Positions 26,317 through 34,507 of a stretch of 43,437 nt of DNA are shown here, in pieces. The stretch's first letter is position 1. Each line of letters starts with the position of its first letter. The notes beneath the pieces are model-generated. The model was not told where the DNA came from. It saw nothing but the letters and a program-made list of their open reading frames with translations, and ran no database searches. Position numbers and translations under genes: made by a program. The DNA is from Bacteroidaceae bacterium (GTDB lineage: Bacteria; Bacteroidota; Bacteroidia; Bacteroidales; Bacteroidaceae): positions 1-43,437 of the forward strand of contig JAGCFP010000058.1 in NCBI GenBank assembly GCA_017650045.1, written 5' to 3'.

Positions 26317-26333
26317 CAAAAATACTATTTTTG
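26317..26333. promoter_or_regulatory. Back-to-back -7 boxes of the thioesterase gene and the yrdC operon, forming a perfect palindrome
   Basis: CAAAAATA-C-TATTTTTG. The right half (26326-26333) is a perfect TAnnTTTG box for the plus-strand operon, and the left half (26317-26324) is one for the minus-strand thioesterase gene. The leaders would be about 60 and 25 nt. Neither has a clear TTG -33 element. Confidence 0.5.
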
Positions 26334-26396
26334 CATCTAAATTCATGTCCGAATAGTGAAAGAATTAAAAATTAGCATATAAAAAATGTGAAGGCT

Positions 26397-26972
26397 ATGA
26401 CAAAGGCTATGATGGATGAGATTAAAAAAGCCTGTGAGGTGATGCGACAAGGAGGGCTGATTCTCTATCCCACAGATACGGTTTGGGGCATCGGTTGTGA
26501 TGCCACCAACGAGGAAGCTGTGCGTAAGGTCTATGCACTGAAACAGCGTGAAGACTCTAAAGCCATGCTCGTACTGGTGGATAATGCCGTAAAGGTGGAT
26601 TTCTATGTCAAGGAAGTTCCGCCTGTGGCTTGGGATTTGTTGGAGGTTGCCACTAATCCTCTGACGATCATCTATTCTAGTGCCCGCAACCTTGCCCCCA
26701 ACTTATTGGCAGAAGATGGGAGTGTGGGCATTCGTGTCACTGAAGAAGAATTCTCCAAGCAACTCTGCTTCCATTTCCGAAGAGCCATAGTCTCTACAAG
26801 TGCCAATATCAGTGGTGAGCCTTCTCCCAGGAACTTTGCGGAAATCAGCGAAGAGGTAAAGAAAGCCGTGGATTACATTGTGAATTATCGGCAGAACGAC
26901 AAACAGAAACGTAAACCCAGCAGCATCATTAAATTAGGGCCAACGGGTGAAATAAAAATAATCCGACAGTAA
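26397..26972 (+). CDS. Threonylcarbamoyl-AMP synthase (Sua5/YrdC/TsaC family)
   Basis: About 191 residues of the YrdC domain, which makes threonylcarbamoyl-AMP for t6A modification of ANN-decoding tRNAs. Motifs are GGLILYPTDTVWGIGCDATN, KQREDSKAMLVLV (KxR/SK binding residues), SVGIRV and IVSTSANISGEPSPRNF. No Sua5 C-terminal domain is present. The open frame can start with GTG at 26388, but the ATG at 26397 is preferred; ATGs at 26409 and 26412 are also possible. The stop overlaps the start of the ClC gene by one base (TAATG), indicating translational coupling. Confidence 0.92.
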   Translation: MTKAMMDEIKKACEVMRQGGLILYPTDTVWGIGCDATNEEAVRKVYALKQREDSKAMLVLVDNAVKVDFYVKEVPPVAWDLLEVATNPLTIIYSSARNLAPNLLAEDGSVGIRVTEEEFSKQLCFHFRRAIVSTSANISGEPSPRNFAEISEEVKKAVDYIVNYRQNDKQKRKPSSIIKLGPTGEIKIIRQ

Positions 26973-28759
26973 TGAATAGTAAGAATAATTGGTTTGAAAG
27001 GTTTATCAATTGGAGAGAGACACACATCAGCAACCGCCAGTTTATACTGATTCTCAGTTTACTGGTCGGCATTGCCTGTGCTTTGGCGGCTTTGGTGCTC
27101 AAGCAGCTAATTCACCTAATCCAAACACTGCTCACCGCTGGATTCATTTCTTCTGAAGCCAATTTCCTTTATCTGTTGTATCCAGTAATTGGTATTTTCC
27201 TCACAGGGGTGTTTATCAGACGTGTGGTCAAGGATGACATCAGTCATGGCGTTACCAAAATCCTGTATGCTATTTCACGCAGAGAAGGACATATCAAGCG
27301 ACACAATACTTGGAGCAGCATCATTGCCAGTTCCATCACTATCGGATTTGGTGGATCTGTTGGAGCAGAGGCCCCTATCGTACTCACAGGATCAGCCATT
27401 GGTTCTACCCTTGGCTCAACTTTCCGTATGGACCAACGCACATTAATGCTTTTGGTGGGATGTGGTGCTGCAGGGGCTGTGGCTGGTATTTTCAAGGCAC
27501 CCATAGCAGGCTTGGTCTTTACTATTGAGGTCATCATGTTAGACCTTACCATGTCCTCTCTTTTGCCATTACTTATTTCTTCTGTAACGGCAGCTACCAT
27601 TGCATACATCACCACGGGCACCGATGCCATGTTCCAGTTTGCACAAGATGAGCCATTCGTACTCTCACGCATTCCTTACGTCATTATTCTTGGTATTGCC
27701 TGCGGACTGATTTCGCTCTATTTCACACGCGCCAATATTGCCATTGAGGAAATCTTTAGGAAGCTAAAGTCCCCCTATGCCAAATTAGCTCTGGGAGGGG
27801 TCATGCTAAGCGTGCTGATCTTCGTCTTTCCTCCTCTCTACGGTGAAGGATATGAGATTATCGAGCTATTGATAAATGGTACCAACAATGCCGATTGGGA
27901 AACGGTGATGAACAATTCGCTTTTCTATGGCCACGGAGAGCTCCTGCTGCTCTATCTGGTTCTGATTATCATCTTCAAAGTCTTCGCCATGACAGCAACT
28001 AATGGTGGTGGTGGCTGTGGCGGTATCTTTGCACCTTCCCTCTTCTTAGGATGCATTGCAGGCTTCGTTTTCGCCCATTTTTGCAATGGATACGACTGGT
28101 CGGAGCCTCTCCCAGAGAAGAACTTTGCGTTGATGGGTATGGCGGGTTTAATGAGCGGTGTGATGCACGCGCCACTAACCGGGGTCTTCCTGATTGCCGA
28201 ACTGACAGGAGGATACCACCTATTCCTGCCTTTGATGATTGTATCCATGGCATCCTACCTTACTATCGTACTGTTTGAGCCTCACAGCATCTATTCCATG
28301 CGCCTGGCAAAGAAAGGCGAGCTGCTTACGCATCATAAAGATAGAGCCGTATTGACACTGATGAAGATGGACAGTGTGATAGAAAAAGACTTCAAAGTGG
28401 TACATCCAGAAATGGATTTAGGGCAAATGATAGGAGCCATTTCCAACTCTAAGCGTAATATCTTCCCAGTGACGAATGCTAGTGGTGATTTCCTGGGGAT
28501 GGTACTGATGGACAACATTCGAAACATCATGTTCCGCCAAGAGCTTTACCACCATTTCAAAGTAGAACGCCTCATGACATCCCCTCCAGCACGACTGTAT
28601 GATACAGATAGTATGGAACAGGTGATGGAGAAGTTCGATGAAACGGAAGCATGGAATTTACCAGTCGTCAATGAAGAAGGGAAATACTTAGGCTTTGTAT
28701 CTAAGTCGAAAGTATTCAATGCCTATCGAGAAATGATGGTGCATTTATCTGAGGAATAA
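26972..28759 (+). CDS. ClC-family chloride channel/transporter with C-terminal CBS pair
   Basis: A 595-residue inner-membrane ClC protein. The gating-glutamate motif is GGSVGAEAP (E133), then GAVAGIFKAPIAGLVFTIEV (170-187) and the selectivity segment GGCGGIFAPSLFLG. Residues from about 465 form two CBS domains (IGAISNSKRNIFPVTNASGDFLGMV and MEQVMEKFDETEAWNLPVVNEEGKYLGFV) that usually bind adenine nucleotides. The position equivalent to the intracellular proton glutamate of E. coli ClC (E203) is V187, as in ClC channels rather than antiporters, so channel-like transport is possible. It is coupled to yrdC and 24 nt ahead of fmt. Confidence 0.93.
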   Translation: MNSKNNWFERFINWRETHISNRQFILILSLLVGIACALAALVLKQLIHLIQTLLTAGFISSEANFLYLLYPVIGIFLTGVFIRRVVKDDISHGVTKILYAISRREGHIKRHNTWSSIIASSITIGFGGSVGAEAPIVLTGSAIGSTLGSTFRMDQRTLMLLVGCGAAGAVAGIFKAPIAGLVFTIEVIMLDLTMSSLLPLLISSVTAATIAYITTGTDAMFQFAQDEPFVLSRIPYVIILGIACGLISLYFTRANIAIEEIFRKLKSPYAKLALGGVMLSVLIFVFPPLYGEGYEIIELLINGTNNADWETVMNNSLFYGHGELLLLYLVLIIIFKVFAMTATNGGGGCGGIFAPSLFLGCIAGFVFAHFCNGYDWSEPLPEKNFALMGMAGLMSGVMHAPLTGVFLIAELTGGYHLFLPLMIVSMASYLTIVLFEPHSIYSMRLAKKGELLTHHKDRAVLTLMKMDSVIEKDFKVVHPEMDLGQMIGAISNSKRNIFPVTNASGDFLGMVLMDNIRNIMFRQELYHHFKVERLMTSPPARLYDTDSMEQVMEKFDETEAWNLPVVNEEGKYLGFVSKSKVFNAYREMMVHLSEE

Positions 28760-28783
28760 TATTTACTCAATGTTCTATGATCT

Positions 28784-29749
28784 ATGGAAAAAAAAGAGTT
28801 AAGAATTGTCTATATGGGCACGCCCGACTTCGCAGTGGAGGCTCTTCGGTGTTTAGTAGAAGGCGGTTATAATGTTGTGGGTGTTATTACCATGCCCGAC
28901 AAGCCTGCAGGCCGAGGACATAAGATTCAATATTCCCCTGTGAAACAATATGCCTTGGAGCACCAATTACCACTGCTTCAACCCGAAAAACTGAAAGAAG
29001 AATCATTCATCGAAGCGCTTCGGGCATGGAAAGCCGACTTGCAGATTGTCGTCGCCTTTCGTATGTTACCAGAGATCGTATGGGCGATGCCTCGGTTTGG
29101 TACATTCAACCTCCATGCTTCCCTACTTCCACAATATCGTGGCGCTGCCCCCATCAACTGGGCAGTCATAAATGGAGAGACAGAAACGGGCATCACCACA
29201 TTCTTCCTGAAACATGAGATTGACACGGGGGAAGTCATACAACAGGTAGCAATCCCTATCGCCGACACTGATGATGTGGGCATCGTGCATGACAAGTTGA
29301 TGGTATTAGGCGGCAAACTGGTCATCGAGACCGTAGATGCCATCTTGAACGGTACCGTGAAATCCATCCCACAAGAAGAGATGATCACAGAGGAGTTGCA
29401 TCCTGCCCCCAAGATATTCAAAGAAACTTGTCGCATAGACTGGCACAAGCCCCTCAAGCAGATCTACGACTTCGTACGTGGATTGTCCCCCTACCCTGCA
29501 GCATGGACGGAACTACAGAAACCCGATGGCAGCGTGGAGATGCTAAAAGTCTATCAGACTGCCAAAATCCCTGATGCACATCAGCTTCCAAGTGGTACCC
29601 TCCGTACCGATAGCAAGACCTACTTGCATGTCGCTGTGGAAGGAGGTTTCATCTCAATCTTATCGTTGCAGCTCTCAGGAAAGAAACGGTTGAAAATTGA
29701 TGAATTATTGCGGGGCTATAAAATAACCGACGAATTCTGTGTGAAGTAA
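28784..29749 (+). CDS. fmt: Methionyl-tRNA formyltransferase
   Basis: A 321-residue enzyme that formylates initiator Met-tRNA using 10-formyl-tetrahydrofolate. Motifs are RIVYMGTPDFAVEAL at the N-terminus, MPDKPAGRGH, HASLLPQYRGAAPINWAVINGE with the formyl-transfer residues, and HEIDTGEVI. The C-terminal domain (LSPYPAAWTEL to the end) binds tRNA. The length is typical. It lies within the plus-strand run yrdC-clc-fmt-rpe-comEC; the next gene follows after 40 nt and has its own promoter box. Confidence 0.97.
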   Translation: MEKKELRIVYMGTPDFAVEALRCLVEGGYNVVGVITMPDKPAGRGHKIQYSPVKQYALEHQLPLLQPEKLKEESFIEALRAWKADLQIVVAFRMLPEIVWAMPRFGTFNLHASLLPQYRGAAPINWAVINGETETGITTFFLKHEIDTGEVIQQVAIPIADTDDVGIVHDKLMVLGGKLVIETVDAILNGTVKSIPQEEMITEELHPAPKIFKETCRIDWHKPLKQIYDFVRGLSPYPAAWTELQKPDGSVEMLKVYQTAKIPDAHQLPSGTLRTDSKTYLHVAVEGGFISILSLQLSGKKRLKIDELLRGYKITDEFCVK

Positions 29750-29761
29750 TCAGGTAATTAT

Positions 29762-29769
29762 TATCTTTG
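29762..29769 (+). promoter_or_regulatory. Predicted internal -7 box for rpe-comEC
   Basis: TATCTTTG matches the consensus and lies 20 nt before the rpe ATG, just after the fmt stop. No TTG is found at the -33 distance. It would allow rpe and comEC to be expressed apart from the upstream genes. Confidence 0.45.
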
Positions 29770-29789
29770 TACCAGTTAAACGGATAGCT

Positions 29790-30440
29790 ATGGAACCCAT
29801 CATTTCCCCATCAATACTTTCGGCAGATTTCTGTCATCTCGGCCGTGAGATAGATATGCTCAACAACAGTGAAGCAGACTGGATACACATCGACGTTATG
29901 GACGGTGTCTTCGTACCCAATATCTCCTTTGGCTTCCCCGTCTTGAAGCATGTAGCCAAGGCAAGTACCAAACCATTGGACGTACACCTGATGATTGTTC
30001 AGCCTGAGAAGTTCATTCAGGAAGTCCGTGCCCTTGGCGCCTTTCTCATGAACGTACATTACGAGGTATGTCCCCATCTGCACAGAGTGATACAGCAAAT
30101 CCGCGAAGCAGGAATGCAACCAGCCGTTACCTTAAATCCTGCCACCCCTGTCTCTCTGGTGAAAGACATCCTACCCGATGTCTATTTGGTGCAGCTCATG
30201 GGTGTTAATCCTGGTTTCGGTGGCCAGAAATTCATCGAGCGCACCGTTGAGAAAGTCCGTGAACTTCGCGACCTTATCAGTGAGACCAATTCCAAAGCCC
30301 TTATCGAGGTCGATGGTGGCGTGAACTTGCACACTGGTGACCGCCTTATTGAAGCAGGAGCCGATGTCTTAGTGGCAGGTAATGCTGTCTTTTCTGCCAA
30401 TGATCCTCAAGAGGCCATAAGGCAATTGAAGAATCTATAA
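29790..30440 (+). CDS. rpe: Ribulose-phosphate 3-epimerase
   Basis: A 216-residue TIM-barrel enzyme interconverting ribulose-5-phosphate and xylulose-5-phosphate in the pentose phosphate pathway. Motifs are ISPSILSADFCHLGREI, WIHIDVMDGVFVPNISFG, PLDVHLMIVQPE, VHYEV, LMGVNPGFGGQKFIE and LIEVDGGVN with the catalytic aspartates and metal histidines of the family. The length is typical. comEC follows 11 nt later. Confidence 0.97.
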   Translation: MEPIISPSILSADFCHLGREIDMLNNSEADWIHIDVMDGVFVPNISFGFPVLKHVAKASTKPLDVHLMIVQPEKFIQEVRALGAFLMNVHYEVCPHLHRVIQQIREAGMQPAVTLNPATPVSLVKDILPDVYLVQLMGVNPGFGGQKFIERTVEKVRELRDLISETNSKALIEVDGGVNLHTGDRLIEAGADVLVAGNAVFSANDPQEAIRQLKNL

Positions 30441-30451
30441 TATCCCATTTT

Positions 30452-32506
30452 ATGAAGAGCACCTCTTTGCTTCAAAAACATCCCATACTGAGGTTGCTCC
30501 TTCCCCTAATGCTAGGAATAGTGTTGGCTGATTGTTTCTATCAGGAATTAGCCAACTATCAAGATTTTTTACTAATCATTACGCTAACATCTTTCTTCCT
30601 TTTATTACTCTTTCTTTGGAAAATTAAAGGATGCTTCCCTTTTTTCTTGCCTTTAATAATGATGGGCATTGGCATGCTATTGACAGGGAAAAGTCTTTCA
30701 AAATCATTCTTCGTCTATCCAGAGGGGAATGCGGTTTATCGAGTACTCATTACAGAACAACCAGAGGAAAAGGAACGCAGCATCTTATGTAAGTCTTTAG
30801 TCTTGGAAAGGGCAGATACTATACAAAAAGGAGTTAGAGATAAAGTTTTCCTTCTCTACTTAGCGAAAGACTCTGCCTCTTTTGCCCTTGGGAAGGGGGA
30901 TTCTTTATTGATCTATGCCTCATTAGCTCCTGTATTGAACAGTGGAATTCCAGATGCCTTCGATTATCCTCGTTATCTACGGAGAAAGGGCATATGCGGC
31001 TCTGCATACATTGCAGCAGACCATTGGCAATTAACCGGACATGACGAAGCATTGACTAATGACAGACTAACTAAAACCAGAAACTACCTGAAAGAAAGGT
31101 ATGAAAGACTCGGCTTCAAAGGGGATGAACTAGCTATTCTTACGGCATTGACCATTGGTGATAAAGAAGAATTGAGCGAAGAGATACAAGAGATCTATTC
31201 CGTCAGTGGAGCAAGTCATATTTTGGCTATTTCAGGACTGCATATTGGTTTGCTTTATGCGGTCTTATGGATACTGCTTTCTCCTATGAGAAAGAGAAAG
31301 TATCTTAAATTCATGTCTGTCTTGCTTATTGTTAGCACATTATGGCTATTTGCCGCATTGACTGGATTTCCTGCTTCTGTAGTGCGTTCTGTCACCATGT
31401 TCTCATTGATTGCTCTTTCTTCATTGACACAAGAACGACCGCATACACTAAACACATTGGCTTCGGCAGCTTTTGTGATGCTTCTATTCCAACCTTTATG
31501 GCTTTTCGAAATAGGATTCCAGATGTCTTTTGCCGCAGTGGTAGCCATTGTCACTCTGAATCCTTTCCTCTCTTCTTTATGGCCAACGAGAAACAAATTT
31601 CTCTGTAGATTCAGGGATCTGTTGTCCGTTTCCATTTCTGCACAGATAGGAGTTGCGCCAATCGTTGCCTTTTATTTCCATCGCTTTTCTATCTATTTCA
31701 TCTTTTCTAATCTATGGGCGATTCCGATGGTTACCTTGATTATGTATATAGCTTTACTGATGCTTGTGTTCTCTCCTTTTTATACTATACAGCAATGGAT
31801 CGCTTTGTTGGAAAATAAACTGATCCACTGGCAGAATATAGGACTAGAGTATATCAGTCAGTTGCCTCATGCTTCCATTGATCGTGTATGGATAACCATC
31901 GGAGAAATTGTTGGATTCTATATGGTTATATGGCTGTTTTACCGTTTCTTCCAAAGACGGACTGCCAAAAATACCCTTTGGGCATTAGGGAGTATGTGCT
32001 TGTTGCTTTTTGCGCACTTAGGACTATCTATAAACAATAGGATGAGTTCATGCATTGTCTTTTATAATGTGCGAGGCTGCCCTACGGTTCACTTGATTTC
32101 AGATACAGGCAATTCTTGGATAAGTACAACGGATAGCTTGCCAAATATGAAGACGCTCATAAACCAAGCAAATCCCTATTGGATGCATCACAAGTTAGAA
32201 ATTCCAAAAATGCTAACTTGCGAAAATCAAATGGTGGATTATCATGGGAAGCGCATTTGCTTCATCAATGATGCTCGTTGGAGATGGAAGAAAAGTGACA
32301 CAAAACTTTCCGTTGATTACTTATATATTACCAGCGGATATAGAGGAACACTTGCAGAATTAGAAGAGTTGTTCGATATTAATGAGGTGGTCATTGATGC
32401 GTCCTTGTCTGCATTTTACACCAATCGTTTGGATACAGAATGTAATGAAAGACACATTCCTATACACCATTTAATCGACGAGGGAATACTCTGCATACCC
32501 ATATAA
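30452..32506 (+). CDS. comEC: ComEC/Rec2-family DNA-uptake channel protein
   Basis: A 684-residue polytopic protein. An N-terminal ComEC-N region (DUF4131-like) is followed by the Competence domain with YSVSGASHILAISGLHIGLLYAVLW (around residues 247-270) and FEIGFQMSFAAVVAIVTL. ComEC forms the inner-membrane channel for single-stranded DNA in transformation. The C-terminal part (from about residue 530) is short and has no HxHxDH metallo-hydrolase signature, so the usual beta-lactamase-like nuclease domain is missing or degenerate; I believe this is common in Bacteroidales. It is last in the plus-strand operon. Its stop codon overlaps the T-run of a minus-strand terminator belonging to a candidate small RNA. 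Confidence 0.92.
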   Translation: MKSTSLLQKHPILRLLLPLMLGIVLADCFYQELANYQDFLLIITLTSFFLLLLFLWKIKGCFPFFLPLIMMGIGMLLTGKSLSKSFFVYPEGNAVYRVLITEQPEEKERSILCKSLVLERADTIQKGVRDKVFLLYLAKDSASFALGKGDSLLIYASLAPVLNSGIPDAFDYPRYLRRKGICGSAYIAADHWQLTGHDEALTNDRLTKTRNYLKERYERLGFKGDELAILTALTIGDKEELSEEIQEIYSVSGASHILAISGLHIGLLYAVLWILLSPMRKRKYLKFMSVLLIVSTLWLFAALTGFPASVVRSVTMFSLIALSSLTQERPHTLNTLASAAFVMLLFQPLWLFEIGFQMSFAAVVAIVTLNPFLSSLWPTRNKFLCRFRDLLSVSISAQIGVAPIVAFYFHRFSIYFIFSNLWAIPMVTLIMYIALLMLVFSPFYTIQQWIALLENKLIHWQNIGLEYISQLPHASIDRVWITIGEIVGFYMVIWLFYRFFQRRTAKNTLWALGSMCLLLFAHLGLSINNRMSSCIVFYNVRGCPTVHLISDTGNSWISTTDSLPNMKTLINQANPYWMHHKLEIPKMLTCENQMVDYHGKRICFINDARWRWKKSDTKLSVDYLYITSGYRGTLAELEELFDINEVVIDASLSAFYTNRLDTECNERHIPIHHLIDEGILCIPI

Positions 32507-32534
32507 AAAAGAAGGGTATCTATCACAGACACCC
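32504..32534 (-). terminator. Intrinsic terminator of the candidate small RNA
   Basis: An 8-bp stem (32514-32521 with 32527-32534) and 5-nt loop, followed on the minus strand by TTCTTTTTT. One G-U pair on the minus strand becomes an A-C mismatch on the plus strand, so it does not serve comEC. Confidence 0.75.
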
Positions 32535-32572
32535 AATCTTTAATAACCTTAAATCTAATACCATGAAAAACA
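32504..32572 (-). ncRNA. Candidate small non-coding RNA, about 65-70 nt
   Basis: Between the convergent ends of comEC and the methyltransferase gene, the minus strand carries a perfect -7 box (32578-32585), then about 35 nt without a convincing reading frame (including GGTATTAGATTTAAGG), then an 8-bp terminator hairpin with a T-run. Promoter and terminator define a discrete short transcript. I recall similar GGTATTAGATTTAAGGTTA leaders as recurrent in Bacteroides genomes but cannot verify this. The target is unknown. Confidence 0.5.
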
Positions 32573-32577
32573 CTATA

Positions 32578-32585
32578 CAAAGGTA
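32578..32585 (-). promoter_or_regulatory. -7 box of the candidate small RNA
   Basis: TACCTTTG on the minus strand, a perfect TAnnTTTG match. The place where the -33 element should be is filled by the 20-bp palindrome at 32591-32610. Confidence 0.6.
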
Positions 32586-32590
32586 GTGAT

Positions 32591-32610
32591 TTTATGTTAT
32601 ATAACATAAA
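32591..32610. promoter_or_regulatory. Perfect 20-bp palindrome, probable operator of the small RNA promoter
   Basis: TTTATGTTATATAACATAAA is fully self-complementary. It starts 5 bp upstream of the -7 box, covering about -19 to -38 of the predicted minus-strand start. This position suits a dimeric regulator, either blocking polymerase or substituting for the missing -33 element. Confidence 0.6.
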
Positions 32611-32690
32611 TCTGTCTAGAAAAATGCCTTAATTTAACAAAATTTAAATATTAAACCCTATTTTTGCTTTGTAGAGTTGGACATTATCCA

Positions 32691-33875
32691 CTACTCCACA
32701 TAAAGTACCAAGCCTTTGAGGTATTCACCTTCGGGATGATAGATGTTCACTGGATGGTCGGCTGGCTGAGTAAGTTGGTGCAAAATGCGCACACTTCGTC
32801 CCGTCATAGCAGCAGCTGTGAAGATGGAAGTGCGGAATTGTTCCTTGCTGACGGCCTGAGAACAAGAGAAGGTGAACAAAATGCCTCCCGAATGTATCTT
32901 TTCCATAGCCTTCACATTAAGCTTGCGATAGCCCTGAAGGGCATTACGCAAGGCATCACGATGCTTAGCAAAGGCGGGAGGATCGAGGATAATGAGGTCA
33001 TATTGCCCATCGTCCATCTGATCGAGGAATTTAAAGGCATCCTCAGCATAGGCGGTATGACGCTGATCATCTGGGAAATTAAGACGAACATTCTGATTGG
33101 TCAATTCGATGGCTTTGGCAGAACTATCTACGGAATGTACCAGACGAGCACAGCCTCGCAAAGCATAGACGGAAAAACCGCCCGTGTAGCAGAACATGTT
33201 AAGTACATCACGGCCACAGGCATAACGTTCCAACAGGGCACGATTCTCGCGTTGATCAACGAAGAAACCTGTTTTCTGCCCTTTTGCCCAATCAATATGA
33301 AACTTCAAGCCATATTCCAAAGCGACATTCTCCTGACTGCCACCAATGAGAAAACCATTTTCAGCTCCAAGGTCGGCTTTATATGGCAAGGTGGTTTCTG
33401 ATTTATAATAGATGTGCCTAATACTTCCTTTCATCACCTCCAACAGGGCATCTGCAATCTGTTTACGGCAGCAATGCATGCCTACTGAGTGAGCCTGCAT
33501 CACAGCAGTCTGTCCATAAATGTCGATAACCAGACCTGGAAGATTATCGCCCTCACCATGTACCAATCGGTAGGTCGTGTGATCTGGTTGCTTACAGAGT
33601 CCGATACCTTGTCGCATCTCATAGGCTATTTGGAGCTTCCGCTTCCAAAAATCTTCATTGATGGCTTCATCCTGACGGAAAGTCAAGATTCTTACAGCAA
33701 TGCTGCCTATCTGATAATGGCCACGCGCTATGAAATCTCGCTTTGCTGTATAAATATCAACTAAATCTCCTTCCTCAGGGGTACCGTCGATATGGGAGAT
33801 GGCTCCAGAAAAGACCCATGGATGGAAACGCTTCAGTGATTCTTCCTTCCCTGACTTTAAATAGACTCTGTACAT
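32691..33875 (-). CDS. rlmI: RlmI-like class I rRNA large-subunit methyltransferase (PUA + SAM domain)
   Basis: A 394-residue enzyme of the RlmI family, which makes m5C in 23S rRNA (C1962 in E. coli). The N-terminal PUA domain covers about residues 1-70 (HPWVFSGAI, GDLVDIYTAKRDFIARGHY). The methyltransferase domain has FFVDQRENRALLE, VLNMFCYTGGFSVYAL (SAM binding), DLIILDPPAFAKHRDAL and the FTFSCSQ cysteine motif. Its start overlaps the end of the exonuclease gene by 19 nt on the same strand, so translation is probably coupled. The assignment to exactly position 1962 is by homology only. Confidence 0.92.
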   Translation of the reverse strand: MYRVYLKSGKEESLKRFHPWVFSGAISHIDGTPEEGDLVDIYTAKRDFIARGHYQIGSIAVRILTFRQDEAINEDFWKRKLQIAYEMRQGIGLCKQPDHTTYRLVHGEGDNLPGLVIDIYGQTAVMQAHSVGMHCCRKQIADALLEVMKGSIRHIYYKSETTLPYKADLGAENGFLIGGSQENVALEYGLKFHIDWAKGQKTGFFVDQRENRALLERYACGRDVLNMFCYTGGFSVYALRGCARLVHSVDSSAKAIELTNQNVRLNFPDDQRHTAYAEDAFKFLDQMDDGQYDLIILDPPAFAKHRDALRNALQGYRKLNVKAMEKIHSGGILFTFSCSQAVSKEQFRTSIFTAAAMTGRSVRILHQLTQPADHPVNIYHPEGEYLKGLVLYVE

Positions 33876-34507
33876 ATCTCTTCTTCGTTAACTTTCTTAA
33901 TGACAAAATCGCCCGACTGCCTTAATTCTTCCAACTTATGATAAATCTTTAGGCAAGCCCACGCATCGATAGCAGCATACTCCTGTTGGGCAACAGTCAA
34001 ATGTTCTGTATCCCAGTTTGACAGGCGCTGCACTTTAGAAATCTTCTCACCAAAGAGGATGGCATAGATTTTCTGCAGACTTTTTTCCTCTATGCCAAAT
34101 GTACTTACATACTCCTGAAGTTCTATATAGCCTCCAGGTGTAAAGGATGCCCGTTTCTGTAGCATCATAAAGTCATCTTTCAACGACAATCCTATTTTCA
34201 AGATCTGAGGATTCTCCAGAAGTTTTACAACTGAAGGAGTAAGTCCCACCTTATTCAGTCGGATAAGATAACAAACGTTATCAGTAGCCAATTGGAGTAA
34301 TGAAACCAGATGTACTTCGCCTTTCTTGAAGGAGGGTCGCGTTTCCGTATCGATGCCTAATACAGAGGATTTCTCAAGATAAAAGATGGCTTTTTCTATA
34401 TCCCACAGACTCTCCACCACCTTGATGCTACCATTGAACATGACACGGGGCATGGTGTTGATGGTTTCTTTGTCTATTATATTATGTATTATCATCGGTT
34501 CAGTCAT
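33857..34507 (-). CDS. 3'-5' exonuclease domain protein (DEDD superfamily)
   Basis: About 216 residues of an RNase D/WRN-like DEDDy exonuclease. Exo I is VLGIDTETRPSFKKG, Exo II is ILKIGLSLKDDFMML, and Exo III is QQEYAAIDAWACLKIY with the expected Y-x3-D. No HRDC domain follows, so it is a stand-alone nuclease. The longest frame begins with TTG at 34546. The ATG at 34507 forms ATGACTGA with the stop of the upstream DUF5063 gene, the best coupled start; ATGs at 34528 and 34495 are alternatives. It is the middle gene of a tight three-gene operon with DUF5063 and rlmI. The substrate, RNA or DNA, is unknown. Confidence 0.9.
   Translation of the reverse strand: MTEPMIIHNIIDKETINTMPRVMFNGSIKVVESLWDIEKAIFYLEKSSVLGIDTETRPSFKKGEVHLVSLLQLATDNVCYLIRLNKVGLTPSVVKLLENPQILKIGLSLKDDFMMLQKRASFTPGGYIELQEYVSTFGIEEKSLQKIYAILFGEKISKVQRLSNWDTEHLTVAQQEYAAIDAWACLKIYHKLEELRQSGDFVIKKVNEEEICTESI

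Noticed and set aside
32563-32586. Eight-codon frame ATGAAAAACACT... on the plus strand after comEC
   Set aside because: It overlaps the minus-strand -7 box; the small-RNA promoter on the other strand explains the sequence better than a leader peptide with no gene behind it.
32664-33401. 245-codon open frame on the plus strand
   Set aside because: It is fully antisense to the clear RlmI-like methyltransferase gene; its translation shows no recognisable family.
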